Of a stretch of DNA of 64,000 nucleotides, positions 21,121 through 32,500 are shown piece after piece. How positions within the stretch are numbered: position 1 is the stretch's first letter; each line of letters begins with the position of its first letter. The DNA is taken from NCBI GenBank assembly GCA_963580285.1, contig OY757026.1, positions 44,261,431 through 44,325,430 of the forward strand, in the 5' to 3' direction. A program made the position numbers and the translations under genes. The notes under the pieces were generated by a model. The model searched no databases and had not been told where the DNA came from. It saw only the letters and a program-made list of their open reading frames with translations. The DNA comes from Lucinisca nassula. Its lineage: Eukaryota; Mollusca; Bivalvia; Lucinida; Lucinidae.

Positions 21121-21849
21121 GTTTTGTTTGTTTGAGGTTTAACGTCCCCGTCCACACTGTAAAGGTCATTTTGGAGACCAGGCTTCCAATTTTGTGGGAC
21201 TTTTACCCGACATTGAGATGAAATGACATCTCAAGCCCTGTCACCCAATGAAACCCATGGAGTTATTAGCATGGACGGTCCCCCTCGCTGGACAGGCTTA
21301 GACCCTCTAAGCTGTTTACCAGTACTAGTGTGCTGGCCGGATTCAGCTCTGTGTGGAAGCATCATGCAGCCCATATATTTTTTCTATCTATCTTCTGATA
21401 CTGTGTCGGTCACACTGTGAGTTTTAGTTTTACATCCCAACCAACAGCTAAGGTCATACGGAGATGGGACCTCAGTTTAAAGACTCATCCAAAAGTCTGG
21501 AGAAGCCCGGGATGGATCCTGCGATCCCTGGTTTACAAGGCGAGTAGCCTTTCCACAGCACCATGGAGGCTTCTATGTTTTGCAGGATGAAAGCCTACAC
21601 AGTAATCATGTAATTACGGTAGGGATCTTTAACCTGCACAGCACAGGTTCTCCCTGCACAGGGGCCCTCCAGTTAATGTCCCGATCCGAAGGATGGTGCA
21701 CTTCATGATATTCATCCCTGCAAATGATGCCATGGAGCGTGTTCGGACACGGAAATTTTATCGCTGCTGCCGGGGATCGAACCCTGGACCTCTAGCATCA
21801 GAGGCAAGTGCACTAACCACTGAGCACGCCTTCAAGCCCCTATGGGCGG
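21121..21849 (-). mobile_element. SINE-A interrupted by SINE-B
   Basis: SINE-A runs 21121-21380 (tttgtttgaggtttaacgtc to cagcccatatattt) and resumes at 21831-21849 (ttcaagcccctatgggcgg). Between them lies SINE-B. The first 77 bp (to 21197) is shared with D2 and D3. The rest was lost there with the 4-kb deletion. Confidence 0.8.
21381..21830 (-). mobile_element. SINE-B, tRNA-headed SINE, about 450 bp
   Basis: The reverse complement begins with a tRNA-like region: GTGCTCAGTGGTTAGTGCAC (A-box-like) and, about 30 bp on, GGGTTCGATCCC (B box). It ends in GATAGATAG after accgacacagtatcagaa. This is the standard layout of a pol III tRNA-derived SINE. Tail fragments occur at 22598-22700 and 16015-16333. 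Confidence 0.75.
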
Positions 21850-21875
21850 GTATCACCAGTAGCAACATTCACATG

Positions 21876-22005
21876 GACTCGCACAGCTTTACCTGGGCAG
21901 GCTTAGATCCTCTAAGCGGTTTACCAGTTCTCGTGTGCAGTCCGTTTCAACTCTGCGTGTACATGGAAGCATCATGCAGCCCATCTATTTCTTCAAGGCC
22001 CGAGG
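21876..22005 (-). mobile_element. SINE-A, head half
   Basis: ggactcgcacagctttacc, ctaagcggtttaccagt, aactctgcgtgtacatgg and catcatgcagcccatct. It directly follows the previous SINE-A, so two copies stand head to tail with the second lacking its tail half. Confidence 0.7.
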
Positions 22006-22440
22006 TGTACGAATGTCATGTGACCAGTAACACTTCTGATTCTGAGTGGAGCGTTTTCACATCCGCACATAATTTCAGTGTTTTCTTACCAAAGCAACCA
22101 GTAACTCCAACAAAGAAAACTTCCTGGAACATGGGAAGGCAAAAATAGCACACAAGTGCTTCAGCTTGTACAAAACGTGTGTATCTTCTTTCAATCTTTG
22201 AGCCTTTTTGGAAAGAGTGAAAGCTGTCCAACTTTGGTCTATTACGCGTTCAGCGATTGGTCAATCTTCAGCAAGATATATATACTATCTTATTGAACAG
22301 TCTCGACAGAAATATTTTGCCAAAATAAAAAAAAAAAAAAATATGCAGACAACATAGCCTAAGCAGACGACATTTTCAAATTTTCTCTGCGTCTTAAGGG
22401 CTATCATTTCCTTTAGCCTTTACCTTCCTGTACTCTAGGC
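22006..22440. other. Intergenic within the D1-only segment
   Basis: No recognised family apart from an A-run near 22327. Opposing frames of about 70 codons have no domain. Confidence 0.35.
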
Positions 22441-22770
22441 ACCCGCCTATCGGGGCTTGAAGAAATATATATGGGCTGCTGCAGAGCTAAATCCGACCCG
22501 CACACGAGTAGGCCTACTGGTAAACCGCTTCAGGATCTAAGCCTCTTCAGGATCTAAGCCTGCCCAGGCAAAGCGGTGCGAGTTGGACCGTCCATGCTTT
22601 TTTTTTTTTTTTTTTTTCAGCTAAATTCTAAATTTAGCCACCCAATCAACTGAGGTAATGGCCAGATATGACCGACTCAGTATAAGAAGATAGATAGATA
22701 GCTTATAAACCCTATTGATTGCTTTGGGCGACAGGGCTTGAGATGTCATTTCATCTCAACGTCGGGTGAA
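22441..22770 (+). mobile_element. SINE-A split by a SINE-B tail
   Basis: Plus strand: cccgcctatcggggcttgaa, a duplicated ggatctaagcct (22532-22560), gcaaagcggtgcgag, then the insertion, then ttataaaccctattg and tcatctcaacgtcgggt. The tail end is lost near 22770. Confidence 0.75.
22598..22700 (+). mobile_element. SINE-B tail fragment nested in SINE-A
   Basis: A T-run at 22598-22617, unrelated sequence, then gaccgactcagtataagaag and (ATAG)n. Other SINE-A copies read tataagcatgg without a break, so this is an insertion between ccatgc and ttataa. Confidence 0.6.
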
Positions 22771-22806
22771 ATTGCCAAACCCAGCCCATAATTCCAGAAG
22801 AACGGG

Positions 22807-23028
22807 TTTAACGTCCCCGTCAACACTATTTAGGTCATTTTTGAGACGTTGCTTCCAATTTTGTGGGACTTTTACCCGACAGTAAATGACATCCCATGGA
22901 CGGTCCGGTCCGACTCACAGTGCTTTACCTGGGCAAACTTAAACGTTCAAAGCGGTTTACCAGTACTCATGTTCTGTCAGTTTCAGCTCTACGTGGACGC
23001 ATCATACAGACCAGTCCCGATGGGCGGG
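22807..23028 (-). mobile_element. SINE-A with internal deletion
   Basis: gtttaacgtccccgtcaac, ttccaattttgtgggac, then a jump from cccgacagtaaatgacat to ccatggacggtccg, then cagctctacgtggacgc and cccgatgggcggggg. Confidence 0.75.
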
Positions 23029-23564
23029 GGTCAATAAGTTACCTGGATTTTCTACAAATTAGTGATAATCACGTGGACTTTAGCATTGAAGAACAGCGAG
23101 TCCTTTATTGATAAACGAGGAAAAAAAAAAAAAAACAAACAAACTCAGGACTTGGCATGGAATACTTGGACAATTAAGGCGAGGGTAACTTAAGAAAAAA
23201 GGACAGCCCTTCAACACTCTTATGTGTTTGTTGAGGTTTTACGTTCACGTCAACACTGGTGAGGTTAAACACTGTTGGGGTTATTTTTGTGTCTTTTCAT
23301 TTCAATGACCTAAATAGTGTTGACTGGGTCTTTAAATCTCAATTCAAAATAACAAATACGATACGCGTTCTGAATGCGCCTCTGCGAAGCTACGAAGTGG
23401 GGATGCATCGCATATTTTGTGGTCACAGACATAATGGGATGCCGACAAGGCAGTGCCTGTGAAATCACATGCGGAGGCAGCAAAGACACCGCACAGACTG
23501 TGTGGCTTGATTCTCAATGTGTCCATCGTCTTGGTTTTATCTAAGTCAGCAGGCAAACGTGTCA
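23029..23564. other. Intergenic with two opposed SINE-A tail scraps
   Basis: ttgaggttttacgttcacgtcaac (about 23230) and aatgacctaaatagtgttgac (about 23305) are SINE-A tail pieces in opposite orientation. Nothing else recognised. Confidence 0.45.
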
Positions 23565-23715
23565 AAACAACGTCGGTTCAACGTTGCACGACGTTGCACC
23601 GACGTAGATGTGACGTTCTATAAATGCCGACAATGCATCGAAGTGGGTGTGGCGTTGTGGTAATGTCATGACGTTACATGCACGTCGATCCGACGTCCCA
23701 TTAACGTTTTGTGCC
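23565..23715. repeat. ACGT-rich degenerate repeat
   Basis: About ten ACG/ACGT-containing motifs (caacgtcggttcaacgttgc, gacgttgcaccgacg, catgacgttacatgcacg, gacgtcccattaacg) in 150 bp that is otherwise CpG-poor. It reads like degenerate repeats of an ACGTTG unit. Identity unknown. Confidence 0.45.
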
Positions 23716-23747
23716 AGCTGGGATGATCGTGTGTGTGTGTGTGTGTG

Positions 23748-23995
23748 TTTGTTTGAATTGAGGTTTAACGTCCCCATCAACACTATTAAGGTCATTTTGG
23801 AGACGTTGCTTCCAATTTTGTGGGACTTTTACCCGACATTGAGATGAAATGACATCTCAAGCCCTGCCGCCCAATGAAACCAAAAGGCCTCTATACATTG
23901 ACCTTCTAAGCGGTTTACCAGAACTCATGTATGGCCAGTTTCAGCTCTGCGTGCATGCAGCCCAATTTATTTCTTCAAGCCCCGATGGGCGATTG
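23748..23995 (-). mobile_element. SINE-A beside a (GT)n tract
   Basis: The plus strand starts tttgtttgaattgaggttta directly after (GT)n at 23729-23747 and ends caagccccgatgggcgat. The middle is shortened (caaaaggcctctatac). Confidence 0.8.
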
Positions 23996-24002
23996 GGGGC
24001 GG

Positions 24003-24082
24003 CGCGGGGGGGGGGGGGGGGGGGGGGGAGGGGTGTGTGTGGGGGGGGGAGGAAGAGAGATTGTGTGTGTGTGTGTGTGCGA
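24003..24082. repeat. G-rich and (TG)n low-complexity tract
   Basis: G-runs at about 24006-24028 and 24041-24049, then (TG)n to 24079. It directly abuts the head end of SINE-A. The next 280 bp (to 24366) shows no feature. Confidence 0.85.
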
Positions 24083-24366
24083 AGTTGTATGGTAGCTCGG
24101 CAGGTGACCATAATTCACAATTCACACCAAGAAAGCAACCAACAAAGCAAACTACAAAGGCTTATCCGATGACGTAAACCTAGAGATTGGTTAAACAATG
24201 AACGAACCCCGAGGAATGCACGCACGGATAGCAGCAATACTGAGCTTACTCAGGCTGCGAGATTAAGTATTTTCTTCTTCTTTCTTGGTTTTACGACCTC
24301 CAAGATTATTACACTTATTTCGAGCCGATTGCTAAGCTGAGGTGTACCAGTAGAAAACACTTGTTT

Positions 24367-24661
24367 TTTGTTTGATTTGAGGTTTAACGTCCCCGTCAAC
24401 ACTGTAAAGGTCATTTTGGAGACGTTGCTACCAATTTTTTGGGACTTTTACTCCACATTGAGATGAAATGATATCTCAAGCCATGTCGCCCAATAAAACC
24501 GATAGGGTTTATCAGCATGGACGGTCCGCCTCGCACCACGTTTCCTGGACAGGTTTAGATCCATTAAGCGGTTTACCAGTACTAGTGTGCGGACTGGATT
24601 CAGCTCTGCGTGGAAGCATCATGCAGCCCATATATTTCGTCAAGCCCCTATGGGCGGAGGC
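24367..24661 (-). mobile_element. SINE-A, near-complete
   Basis: Plus strand from tttgtttgatttgaggtt to aagcccctatgggcggagg. All conserved blocks are present. Flanking target duplication not resolved. Confidence 0.8.
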
Positions 24662-24860
24662 CGATCCAACAATTACAGCCAAATAACCTGCACATCATCA
24701 TACTATGAAACACGCACACACACGCTCGCACACACATATGCAATGTTGAACTAGGAGCGGTTTGATCAGCATCTACACTGTCTGCCTGTAGACACGCAAA
24801 AAAGTTTGAAAAGTTTGAAGTTATATATAAAGCAGACGACATAAACAATCGCATACGGCC

Positions 24861-25135
24861 CCGCCCATCGGGGCTTGAAGAAATAGATGCATGGGCTGCA
24901 TGATGCTTCCACGCAGAGCTGAAACCGATGTTAAACTGCTAAGAGGATCTAAGCCTGCCCACGCAAAGCGGTGCGAATCGGACCGTCCATGCCTATAAAC
25001 CCCAATTGTTGGGCGTCAGGGCTTGAGATGTCATTTCATCTCAATGTCGGGTAAACGTCCCACAAAATTGGAAGCAACGTCTCCAAAATTACTTATATAG
25101 TGTTGACGCAGACGTTAAACCTCAAATCAAACAAA
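24861..25135 (+). mobile_element. SINE-A, near-complete, opposite orientation
   Basis: cccgcccatcggggcttgaa to aacctcaaatcaaacaaaac. With 24367-24661 it forms an inverted pair about 200 bp apart. Confidence 0.8.
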
Positions 25136-25150
25136 ACAAACAATCGCATT

Positions 25151-25380
25151 TTAACCCATTTTGTACCGTTAACCCAAAACGGGTAGTTGGCAAACAGTAC
25201 AGGCCCAGATCAGACGCAACAGAACGCGGCGTCTGATCAGGGTCTACACTATTTGCAAAACATTCAGCCAGTTTACAAAGAGATTTCGAAGAAATCACAA
25301 CGTGAGACCTCTAAATTTTGAAATGGACTCCTGTTATATGCAGGAAGCGGGAATATTCCATTTGGTGCAAAAATGGTTAA
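25151..25380 (+). mobile_element. TTAA MITE (family C), complete copy
   Basis: TTAACCCATTTTGTACC ... GGTGCAAAAATGGTTAA, 230 bp. The hairpin is gatcagacgcaacagaac / gcggcgtctgatcaggg. The part from 25184 on is repeated in D2 (36614-36811) and D3 (39848-40050), where the left terminus is missing because of the shared deletion. Confidence 0.8.
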
Positions 25381-25639
25381 AGGTTATATAGTGACAGCAA
25401 TGGTTTCTTATACTGTTCCCTGAACATCATCAAACGCCGTGTTGTTCGGCTTTTGACCGGGTCGTCACCGTCTGTCAAACTCAACACATGATTCCTTTCC
25501 AGATCCAGACTCACCTGGGCGTGCACTGATTGCCTAGACCGTGGCCTGGACCTGCATGTCCAAATAAAATAAAATAAAATAAAATAAAATATAAAGGATC
25601 ATTTCTGTGTGAAATGAACAGCTGAATTAACTTATTTTC

Positions 25640-26040
25640 TACGGGCCTCCGTGGCCTAATGGGTAAGAGCGCTGGCTCTTCATCATTAGGTCGGCTACAT
25701 GTGAGAACGTGAGGTTGGGATGGGTTTTCTCCTCCGGTTGCTCTGTTTTTATGCCCCGCCAAGAAGTGAGGAGGGCCACATAGTTGTCCTCTGTACGCCA
25801 CACTTTGTAGTATTGTTCTTGTCTCCGCAACTCCTCGTACATTGTTTGATGTAGGGCACACAGTTCAGGCATGCATTGAAAATATGCATAAAGCAAACAG
25901 GATTCTGATTGCAAAATTATGTCCCCTTGGACGACAAACATTTTGGTCATATGTGTAGCAGAAGTGTTCGTGTCTCCGCAACTCCTCTTACAGTTTTTTG
26001 TGCAGGACATTGAAACTTGCTACACAAGTATATATCTGAC
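25640..26040 (+). repeat. tRNA-like head plus dispersed repeat (D1; also D2, D3)
   Basis: gggcctccgtggcctaatgg then gtaagagcgctggctcttc looks like the 5' half of a tRNA (A box TGGCCTAATGG). The B-box position (gaggttgggatgg) is degenerate, so it is a SINE head rather than a working tRNA. It is followed by gccccgccaagaagtgagg, and tctccgcaactcctc occurs twice (about 25824, 25972). Equivalent blocks start at 37080 and 40310. A preceding (AAAAT)n has 5, 6 and 5 units in D1, D2 and D3. Confidence 0.5.
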
Positions 26041-26042
26041 CA

Positions 26043-26305
26043 TGTTTGTTGTTTTACGGACCAGTCAACACCTAAGGTCATGTTGGGTCGGTCAGTTACC
26101 TTCACTGTTCCGATACAAGCTTAGACCTTATAAGCTACTAAGTGAAGCCCCTACCCCACCCCTCCCCGACAATAAGTGTCAGCAGCCGATGAGTCGACTG
26201 CCGAGTGATCACGCAACCGTCCATCTGAAGCCGTTGCCAAGCGATGAGGTATTAGAACTAGGAAAGATGGTTTAGAGCAGAAAACAAACAAACAAACAAA
26301 CAACC
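26043..26305. repeat. Unassigned D-segment block ending in (CAAA)n
   Basis: gttgttttacggaccagtc to gaaagatggtttagagcag, followed by aaacaaacaaacaaacaacc. The GTTTTACGG start and CAAA tail are SINE-like, but no internal promoter is seen. Present in D2 (about 37480-37742) and D3 (about 40707-40975). Confidence 0.4.
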
Positions 26306-26309
26306 GAAG

Positions 26310-26606
26310 AGCCCACCGAGTCTTGAAGAAAATAGATGGGCTGCATGATGCTTCCACGCAGAGCTGAAACTGACCGCACACGAGCACTGGTAAACCGCTT
26401 AGAGGAACTAAGCTTGCCCAGGCAAAGCGGTGCAAGTCGGACCGTGCATGCTTATAAACCCTTTTTGTTTCATTGGGCGAAAGGGCTTGAGATGTCATTT
26501 CATCTCAATGTCGGGTAAAAGTCCCACAAAATTGGAAGCAACGTCTTCAAAGTGACCTATACAGTGTTGACGGGGACGTTAAACCTCAAATCAAACAAAC
26601 AAACGA
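26310..26606 (+). mobile_element. SINE-A in D1 (homologous copies in D2, D3)
   Basis: agtcttgaagaaaatagatg, gctgcatgatgcttccacg to cctcaaatcaaacaaacaaac. Homologues are 37755-38030 (D2, which lacks the ttgaagaaaatagat piece) and 40982-41275 (D3). The same insertion in all three shows it predates the triplication. Confidence 0.85.
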
Positions 26607-26659
26607 AGAACGCCCCGGCACTGAAAGCGTCTTCACACATACACTACTTCGCGTAGAGG

Positions 26660-27240
26660 CGCATTTGTTAAAAGGTTATCAAACTACTCCTTAAGGAGCT
26701 GTCTGATCTGGGCCCATATTGTTTGCAGCCATAACTTTTAAAGTTAAAATGTTAAAATGTTATCAAACTACTCCTACAGGAACTGTCTGATCTGGGCCCA
26801 TATTGTATTCAACCATGCCTTCTAAAGTTAAAAGGTTACCAGACTACTCCAACAGGAGCTGTCTGATCTGGGCCCATATTGTTTGCAACCGTAACTTTTA
26901 AATTTAAAAGGTTATCAAACTTCTCCTACAGGAGCTTTCTGATCTGGGCCCATATTGTTTGCAGCCATGCCTTTTTAAGTTAAAAGGTTATCAAACTACT
27001 CCTTCAGGAGCTGTCTGATCTGTGCCCATATTGTTTGCAGCCATAACTTTTAAAGTTAAAAGGTTATCAACTACTCCTACAGGAGCTGTCTGATCTGGGC
27101 CCATAGTGTTTTTAACCATACCTTTTAAAGATAAAAGGTTATCAAACTACTCCTACAGGAGCTGTCTGATCTGGGCCCATATTGTTTGCAGCCATAAATT
27201 TTTATCAAACTACTCCTACACGAGCTGTCTGATCGGGGCC
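26660..27240. repeat. 76-bp satellite, short array closing D1
   Basis: About eight monomers (aggttatcaaactactcc, ctgtctgatctgggccc). The order of variant monomers matches 38090-38655 (D2) and the first units from 41336 (D3), so all three descend from one array edge. It breaks at gatcggggcc where the next D segment begins. Confidence 0.9.
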
Positions 27241-27706
27241 TGATGAGGGGGTAAAATTATCCGCTATCAACTTTATCAGAATAGAAATGTGTTTCATGAG
27301 CGATATGAGCAACTTTGGTTTGCAAGACAAACAGGGTGTAACAGATAACTATTCATTTTTGTCAAATTATGTAAAAATTATCATCATGTTAATATCAATG
27401 GAATTCCACCATCTTTGTTGTCATTAAAAGTTTGGAGTAAAATTCGAGCCCCCAATACTGCAGTTTCTTTTAGAAAACCAAAGTTCTAAGTCAAACAAGA
27501 GCAATCAAATTGCAAGATGGAGTTATAAAACTTGTAGGGAATGTAGCTCTTTTGATGGTGAGTATGTGTATGAAGTTTCATGAAGGTAGGCCAAATACTT
27601 TTGGAAATATGGTCAGCACTGATTACTCATACTTTGAATACCAGGGACTAAGCTCATATTTTTACATTATTATTGAAATTTCTACAAAAACGTGATAGAA
27701 AGTCCT

Positions 27707-27806
27707 AACCCATTTAGCACCGGAAACCCCATAATGGGCAAACAATGCAGACCCAGATTGGACGCCACATAGCGCGGCGTCCGATCGGGACCTACACTGT
27801 TTGCAA

Positions 27807-27838
<32 letters not shown>

Positions 27839-27840
27839 TA
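27707..27840. mobile_element. Family C half-copy ending in (AAT)n
   Basis: cccatttagcaccggaaacc, gacgccacatagcgcggcgtc and ctacactgtttgcaaaa are directly followed by an (AAT)n tract (27806-27840). Another hairpin, ggccgctccttgggaagctgtctgacc, lies at about 27930-27975. Confidence 0.6.
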
Positions 27841-28060
27841 AAAAATAAAAATAAATAAATCAGCCAAATTTCCCAAAATCAGCCAAATTTCCAGGTAGTT
27901 TTTGGGGGTAAAGAGACGAACAGTGGAGATCTTGATCAGGCCGCTCCTTGGGAAGCTGTCTGACCAGATCTGCACTGTTCGCATAAAACTTGGTATCATC
28001 TGAAAAGACTAGATTATGGGATCTATACATTTGTGTGACTTTATTTGTATTTTCAATCAA

Positions 28061-28265
28061 CTCTTATCTTGCTGTTCACGACAACCCCGATCTTTGAAAA
28101 CAGTGTGGTTCCGGACCAGATGGCTTCTGAAGAAGCGACCTGATCAGGATCCACACTGTTTGACATCCAGTTTATGAATTTGAAAGTATAAATTACATCA
28201 AGAAAACTAATTAGTTCATTGTCAGAAATGGGTGTGGCTAAACTGAATATTCAACAGGATAAGGG
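28061..28265 (-). mobile_element. 205-bp TTAA MITE (family B), copy 4
   Basis: Inverted relative to the other copies: ctcttatcttgctg ... caacaggataaggg, then TTAA at 28266-28269. The left flank is TCAA, a mutated TTAA. The hairpin is ggcttctgaagaagcgacc. Exactly 205 bp. Confidence 0.8.
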
Positions 28266-28417
28266 TTAAACATGTTGCTCAGGTAATGATTTGATAACTT
28301 GAACATGGATAATTCGTTCACTATGGATAATTCGTACTCACTTTTGGTCCCTATAGAATTGTTCTAATAGCTTCAGATATTCGATTTGAGGTATATTTAT
28401 GGAGATTTGTTTAATAT

Positions 28418-28490
28418 GTGTTGTGAGTACTCATTAGAATCGCCTCATTCTGGCGATACTAATGAGTAGACACAACATACATCTATAAAA
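28418..28490. mobile_element. Hairpin element E, copy 4 (hairpin only)
   Basis: ttgtgagtactcattagaat, cgcctcattctggcg and ctaatgagtagacacaac. Close to copy 2 in arm sequence (gtactcattag against ctaatgagtac). The next 450 bp to 28958 has no recognised feature; a 100-codon frame at 28549-28851 has no domain. Confidence 0.6.
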
Positions 28491-28958
28491 AGTTTTAAGT
28501 AAACCATAAAGATCATGGACAGGCAGTTGGCCTATATGTAACTCTCTATTGTCCGAACTACCACCACCTCGAACAGCATTTAATGGTCCCGAAGGTGTTA
28601 GGGATACCAAAGTCCTACAGTATTCGGTAAGTTTAATGCTAGGCAGGCCAATAGCAAAGTGGACCTTACAGACCTGGGTCAGGCAGCAATACAGAACATT
28701 TAACTTTGATCTTCACGGTCTGCTGGCTGGCTTGTCTTCTGGTTTCACATGTCAACTTGATAAAAAGAATGTGCTACATTTCATAGTCTACTACATGTTT
28801 TTTTTTTTGTTCAGATTCATTACATTGTGTTCTTCTACCTACATGAGGTAATGTTGGCTCACTGCATACAACAATGAGGCAATGTTAGCTCAATGCATTC
28901 AACCATGAATGTCTTGTAAGTTGTCCGAGATATATCAACCGATTAATAACATTACGAA

Positions 28959-29130
28959 AACACGTCTATGTAATTATGACCCTCTTAAACCCCACTTTTA
29001 CATACACACGTAAAAATGGTCTTTATAGGGGTATACATTATTTTCCTTTTTTTTCGCTTGAAAAGCATGGATTGTGGATGCTCGTTCAAGCCGCCTTACT
29101 GAGGCGGTTCTTGCGGTCACCCACGGTCTG
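28959..29130. mobile_element. Hairpin element E, copy 5 (full form)
   Basis: The upstream part gaccctcttaaaccccactt, ggtctttataggggtatac matches copies 1 and 3. The hairpin 29070-29128 reads gattgtggatgctcg, aagccgccttactgaggcggtt, cacccacggtc. Confidence 0.6.
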
Positions 29131-29574
29131 TGTCAGGGGCAGGATTGGGAAAGGGGATTACAGTTTAACCCACCATTAGTCAGTTCAGTAACCATGTTGG
29201 ACACTACTGTTTGACATGGACGTGTTTTCCTAATGGTAGCTAAGTTCACAACTTATTACCAATTTTATCTGTTTCTTCCAAAGTTTACCTTCATACACAT
29301 GTTTTTCTACAAATGCTCCATTAATACATGTATTCATCTATATTATATGTATCTCATTTTATTTCCACATATCACTGTCATGCTGTCCCGGTGTCAGATG
29401 CAGTTGTGGGACATACCACTGAGATCTAATGACAAAATGTCTGATCATTATGGTTGATAATGGGTATTTCCCTTGACCAGTGGAGGGTCTCGTTTGGTTT
29501 GTTTCACCACGGCATCACTAGCAGCAAGAAAATGTTTAAGGTCACTCTAAATATGCATTCAGTTTTTTTTAATA

Positions 29575-32500
29575 ATGGTGACACTTTACAAGCTATTTTC
29601 ATGTATTTGCCACCACGCAAATGCTCTCATGGTCTTGAATTTTTGCAATATATACTGCTTTTTTGTCATTCTTCTTAATATACTACTTCAAGCTGGTGAC
29701 ATAGAAACTAATCCAGGACCCGAAAATGTGCACGATCTTTCAATTTTGCATTTAAATATTAGAAGCATTAGAAACAATTAGACTTTATTCTTGATATTTT
29801 TTCTGATTTTAATATATTATGTTTTTCTGAGACTCATCTAGATGCCAACTTTCCAACAGAGATGCTTTTTCTTTCAAACAGTTTCAGTGTACCTTACAGA
29901 AAGGACAGAACAAATCATGGAGGTGGGGTGTTAGCATATATCAATTCAAGCTTACTTCACGTGAGAAAACCAGAACTTGAGATTTTTTGTGAAGAGTCTT
30001 TATGGATTGAAGTAAAGGTAAAAATGAGATATATTTAATTGGTTTATTTTATAGTCCCTGTACAGTTGACATACAGTTTTTTAACAATTTAAACTTAAAT
30101 ATTGAAAGGGCTCTAGAACACTCCAAAAATCTGATAATCGTTGGAGACCTCAACGAAGATCTACTGAATCCAAATTATCATAATCTAAAAGATGTTTTAT
30201 TGATTAACTCGATGACTAATGTTATAACAGAACCAACAAGGCTACATGCCATTCTTGACCCAATCATTATTCCAGACGACATGCCATTCCTGGATTCTGG
30301 TTCTTTAACTATTCCAGCCAATATAAGTGACCACAAAGCGACATATATAACACTACCCTTTCAATATGATACTGAAGGCGCTTTCAACAGACTAATATTT
30401 TTATATAAAAAGGCTAATTTTACACTTTTAAAACAAAAAATTTCAAATTATGATTGGTCATGTCTAAGCGAAGGTACTCTAGATGAAGCCTGTTCTAAAT
30501 TTAATGATACCTTTCTTGAATTTGTTAACTCTTGTGTTCCATCCAAAAATGTACTTATTAGACCTGATGACAAGCCGTGGTACGATTCTGAAATAAGACG
30601 TGTGTCTAGAAAACGTGATAGATTAAAACGGAAATTCAACAAATCAGGTAATGCTAACACTCTGTCAAGATATAAGTTCTTTCGTAATAAAGTCAACAAT
30701 TTAAAGCGACACCCAAAAGTGCAATTCTACAACAATTTAGAATTTTCTATTTCTGATTTTTACTCTAATGATAAAAAACAATTTTGGAAAGTGGTACGCC
30801 ACTTTGTTAAAAGCAATTCCAGCTCCGCTTCAATTCTACCTCTAAATTCATTCCCAGTTACTGGGCAAAACGACTTTTGTTTTTCATCAGAAGATAAAGC
30901 AGAAATATTAAACGAATATTTTACATCTATCTCCACAGTCAATGATGAAAACGTCGACTTGCCTGATTTTGAATATAAATGCCAAAGTCGGTTATCAAGC
31001 ATTGCATGTACACCACAAGAGGTAGCATCTTTGATTGAAATTTTAAATCCGAACAAGGCTACAGGGCCAGATGGTATTAGTACCAAAATGCTAAAATCTG
31101 TAGCAAATGAAGTATCTGTGCCTCTGTGTACACTCTTTAATAGATCTTTCAGAGAAGGCAAGTTTGCAGAGATCTATAAATATTCAAATGTTATACCTTT
31201 ACCCAAAAAGGGAGATAATTCCGATCCTTCGACATTTCGACCTGTTTCTCTCTTAAGTAATGTTGGCAAACTACAAGAAAGAATAGCTTTTAAACACATT
31301 AACTTTTTACATGAAAATAATTTACTTTATAAATACCAATCTGGTTTTTTACCCAATCATTCAACAACCTTTCAACTTATAGACATCTATCATCACATCT
31401 GCCAGATTTTTGATAATAACCAATTTTCATGTATGGTTTTCTTAGACGTTTCTAAAGCTTTTGACAGAGTGTGGCATAAGGGACTAGTTTTTAAATTAAA
31501 ACAAAGTGGCATAGACGGTGAATTATTGGATTGGATTACTGACTACCTCAATGATAGGAAGCAAAAAGTCGTTATAAGAAACAGTTCTTCAACCTTAAGG
31601 AGAGTAAATGCCGGCGTTCCTCAAGGGTCTGTTCTAGGCCCCCTGTTATTTTTAGTTTACATCAATGATATATCTGATTCTCTGCTTAGACTTACTAGAT
31701 TATTTGCCGACGATAGCTCCCTATTCTGCGCTGCAGCTACTCTAAATGACATTGAGGGTATCATTAATCATGATTTGCGAATGTTAGTAAATTGGGCATC
31801 TCAGTGGTTGATAAAATTTAACCCATTTAAAACAGAAGCAATGATTTTCACTTTAAAACATATTGAATCACTTCCTAATATAATATTTGATGGAACTCCC
31901 GTAAAATTTGTTACATATCATAAACATTTAGGTCTAACCTTCAGTAGTAACGGTAAATGGCATTCCCATATTGAGAATATTAAAAACAGTGCATCAAAAG
32001 TTATTGGCATAATGAGGAAACTGAAATATACATTTAGTCGTGTTGCATTAAATCAAATTTATTTATCGTACTTGTTGCCTATTATCGAATATTCATGTGT
32101 TGTGTGGGATGGCTGTACTGTAGAGGAAATAAATTCGCTTCAAAAACTTCAGAATGAAGCTGCCCGCATAGTTACAGGCTTAACCAGATCAGTTTCTCTG
32201 GACAACCTGTACAGAGAATGTGGCTGGGTGTCACTTTTGGAACGGCGCAGACAGCAAAAACTTGTATTTATGTATAAATCAATAAACGGGTTCGTTCCTA
32301 CATATATATCCGATCTAATTCCCCCTTTAGTGGGAGAAGCAAATGCTTACAATCTCCGAAACCAAGCAGATGTTACCGCTCCTTTCTGCAGGACTGAAAT
32401 CTCTCGCAAATCTTGTATTCCATCCTCAATTTTAGCATGGAATTCTCTTGACGTCAAATTACGTAATTCACCGTCTCTGGCAAGTTTTAGGTATCAACTG

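Larger units (their letters stand above)
19795..27240. repeat. Tandem segment D, copy D1
   Basis: Starts cctgatgaaaggggcaccc and ends inside a 76-bp satellite unit (gatcggggcc, 27240). D2 and D3 carry the same order of landmarks: ggtaaaattatccgctatc, agatggagttataaaac, caaaatggcggg, SINE-A tail, family C hairpin, (AAAAT)n, tRNA-like head, SINE-A, satellite. D1 alone has 21198-25183, a 64-bp insertion and a 174-bp palindrome. It lacks a roughly 44-bp gacgac-rich stretch that D2 and D3 keep. Confidence 0.85.

Noticed and set aside
25640..25715. Functional tRNA gene
   Set aside because: Only the 5' half and A box look tRNA-like; the B-box region is degenerate and no cloverleaf closes.
25511..26010. 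116- to 159-codon minus-strand frames conserved in D1, D2 and D3
   Set aside because: They cross a tRNA-like SINE head and another dispersed repeat. Conservation is explained by recent duplication, and differences (Pro/Ser; Leu/Phe/Val) change residues freely.
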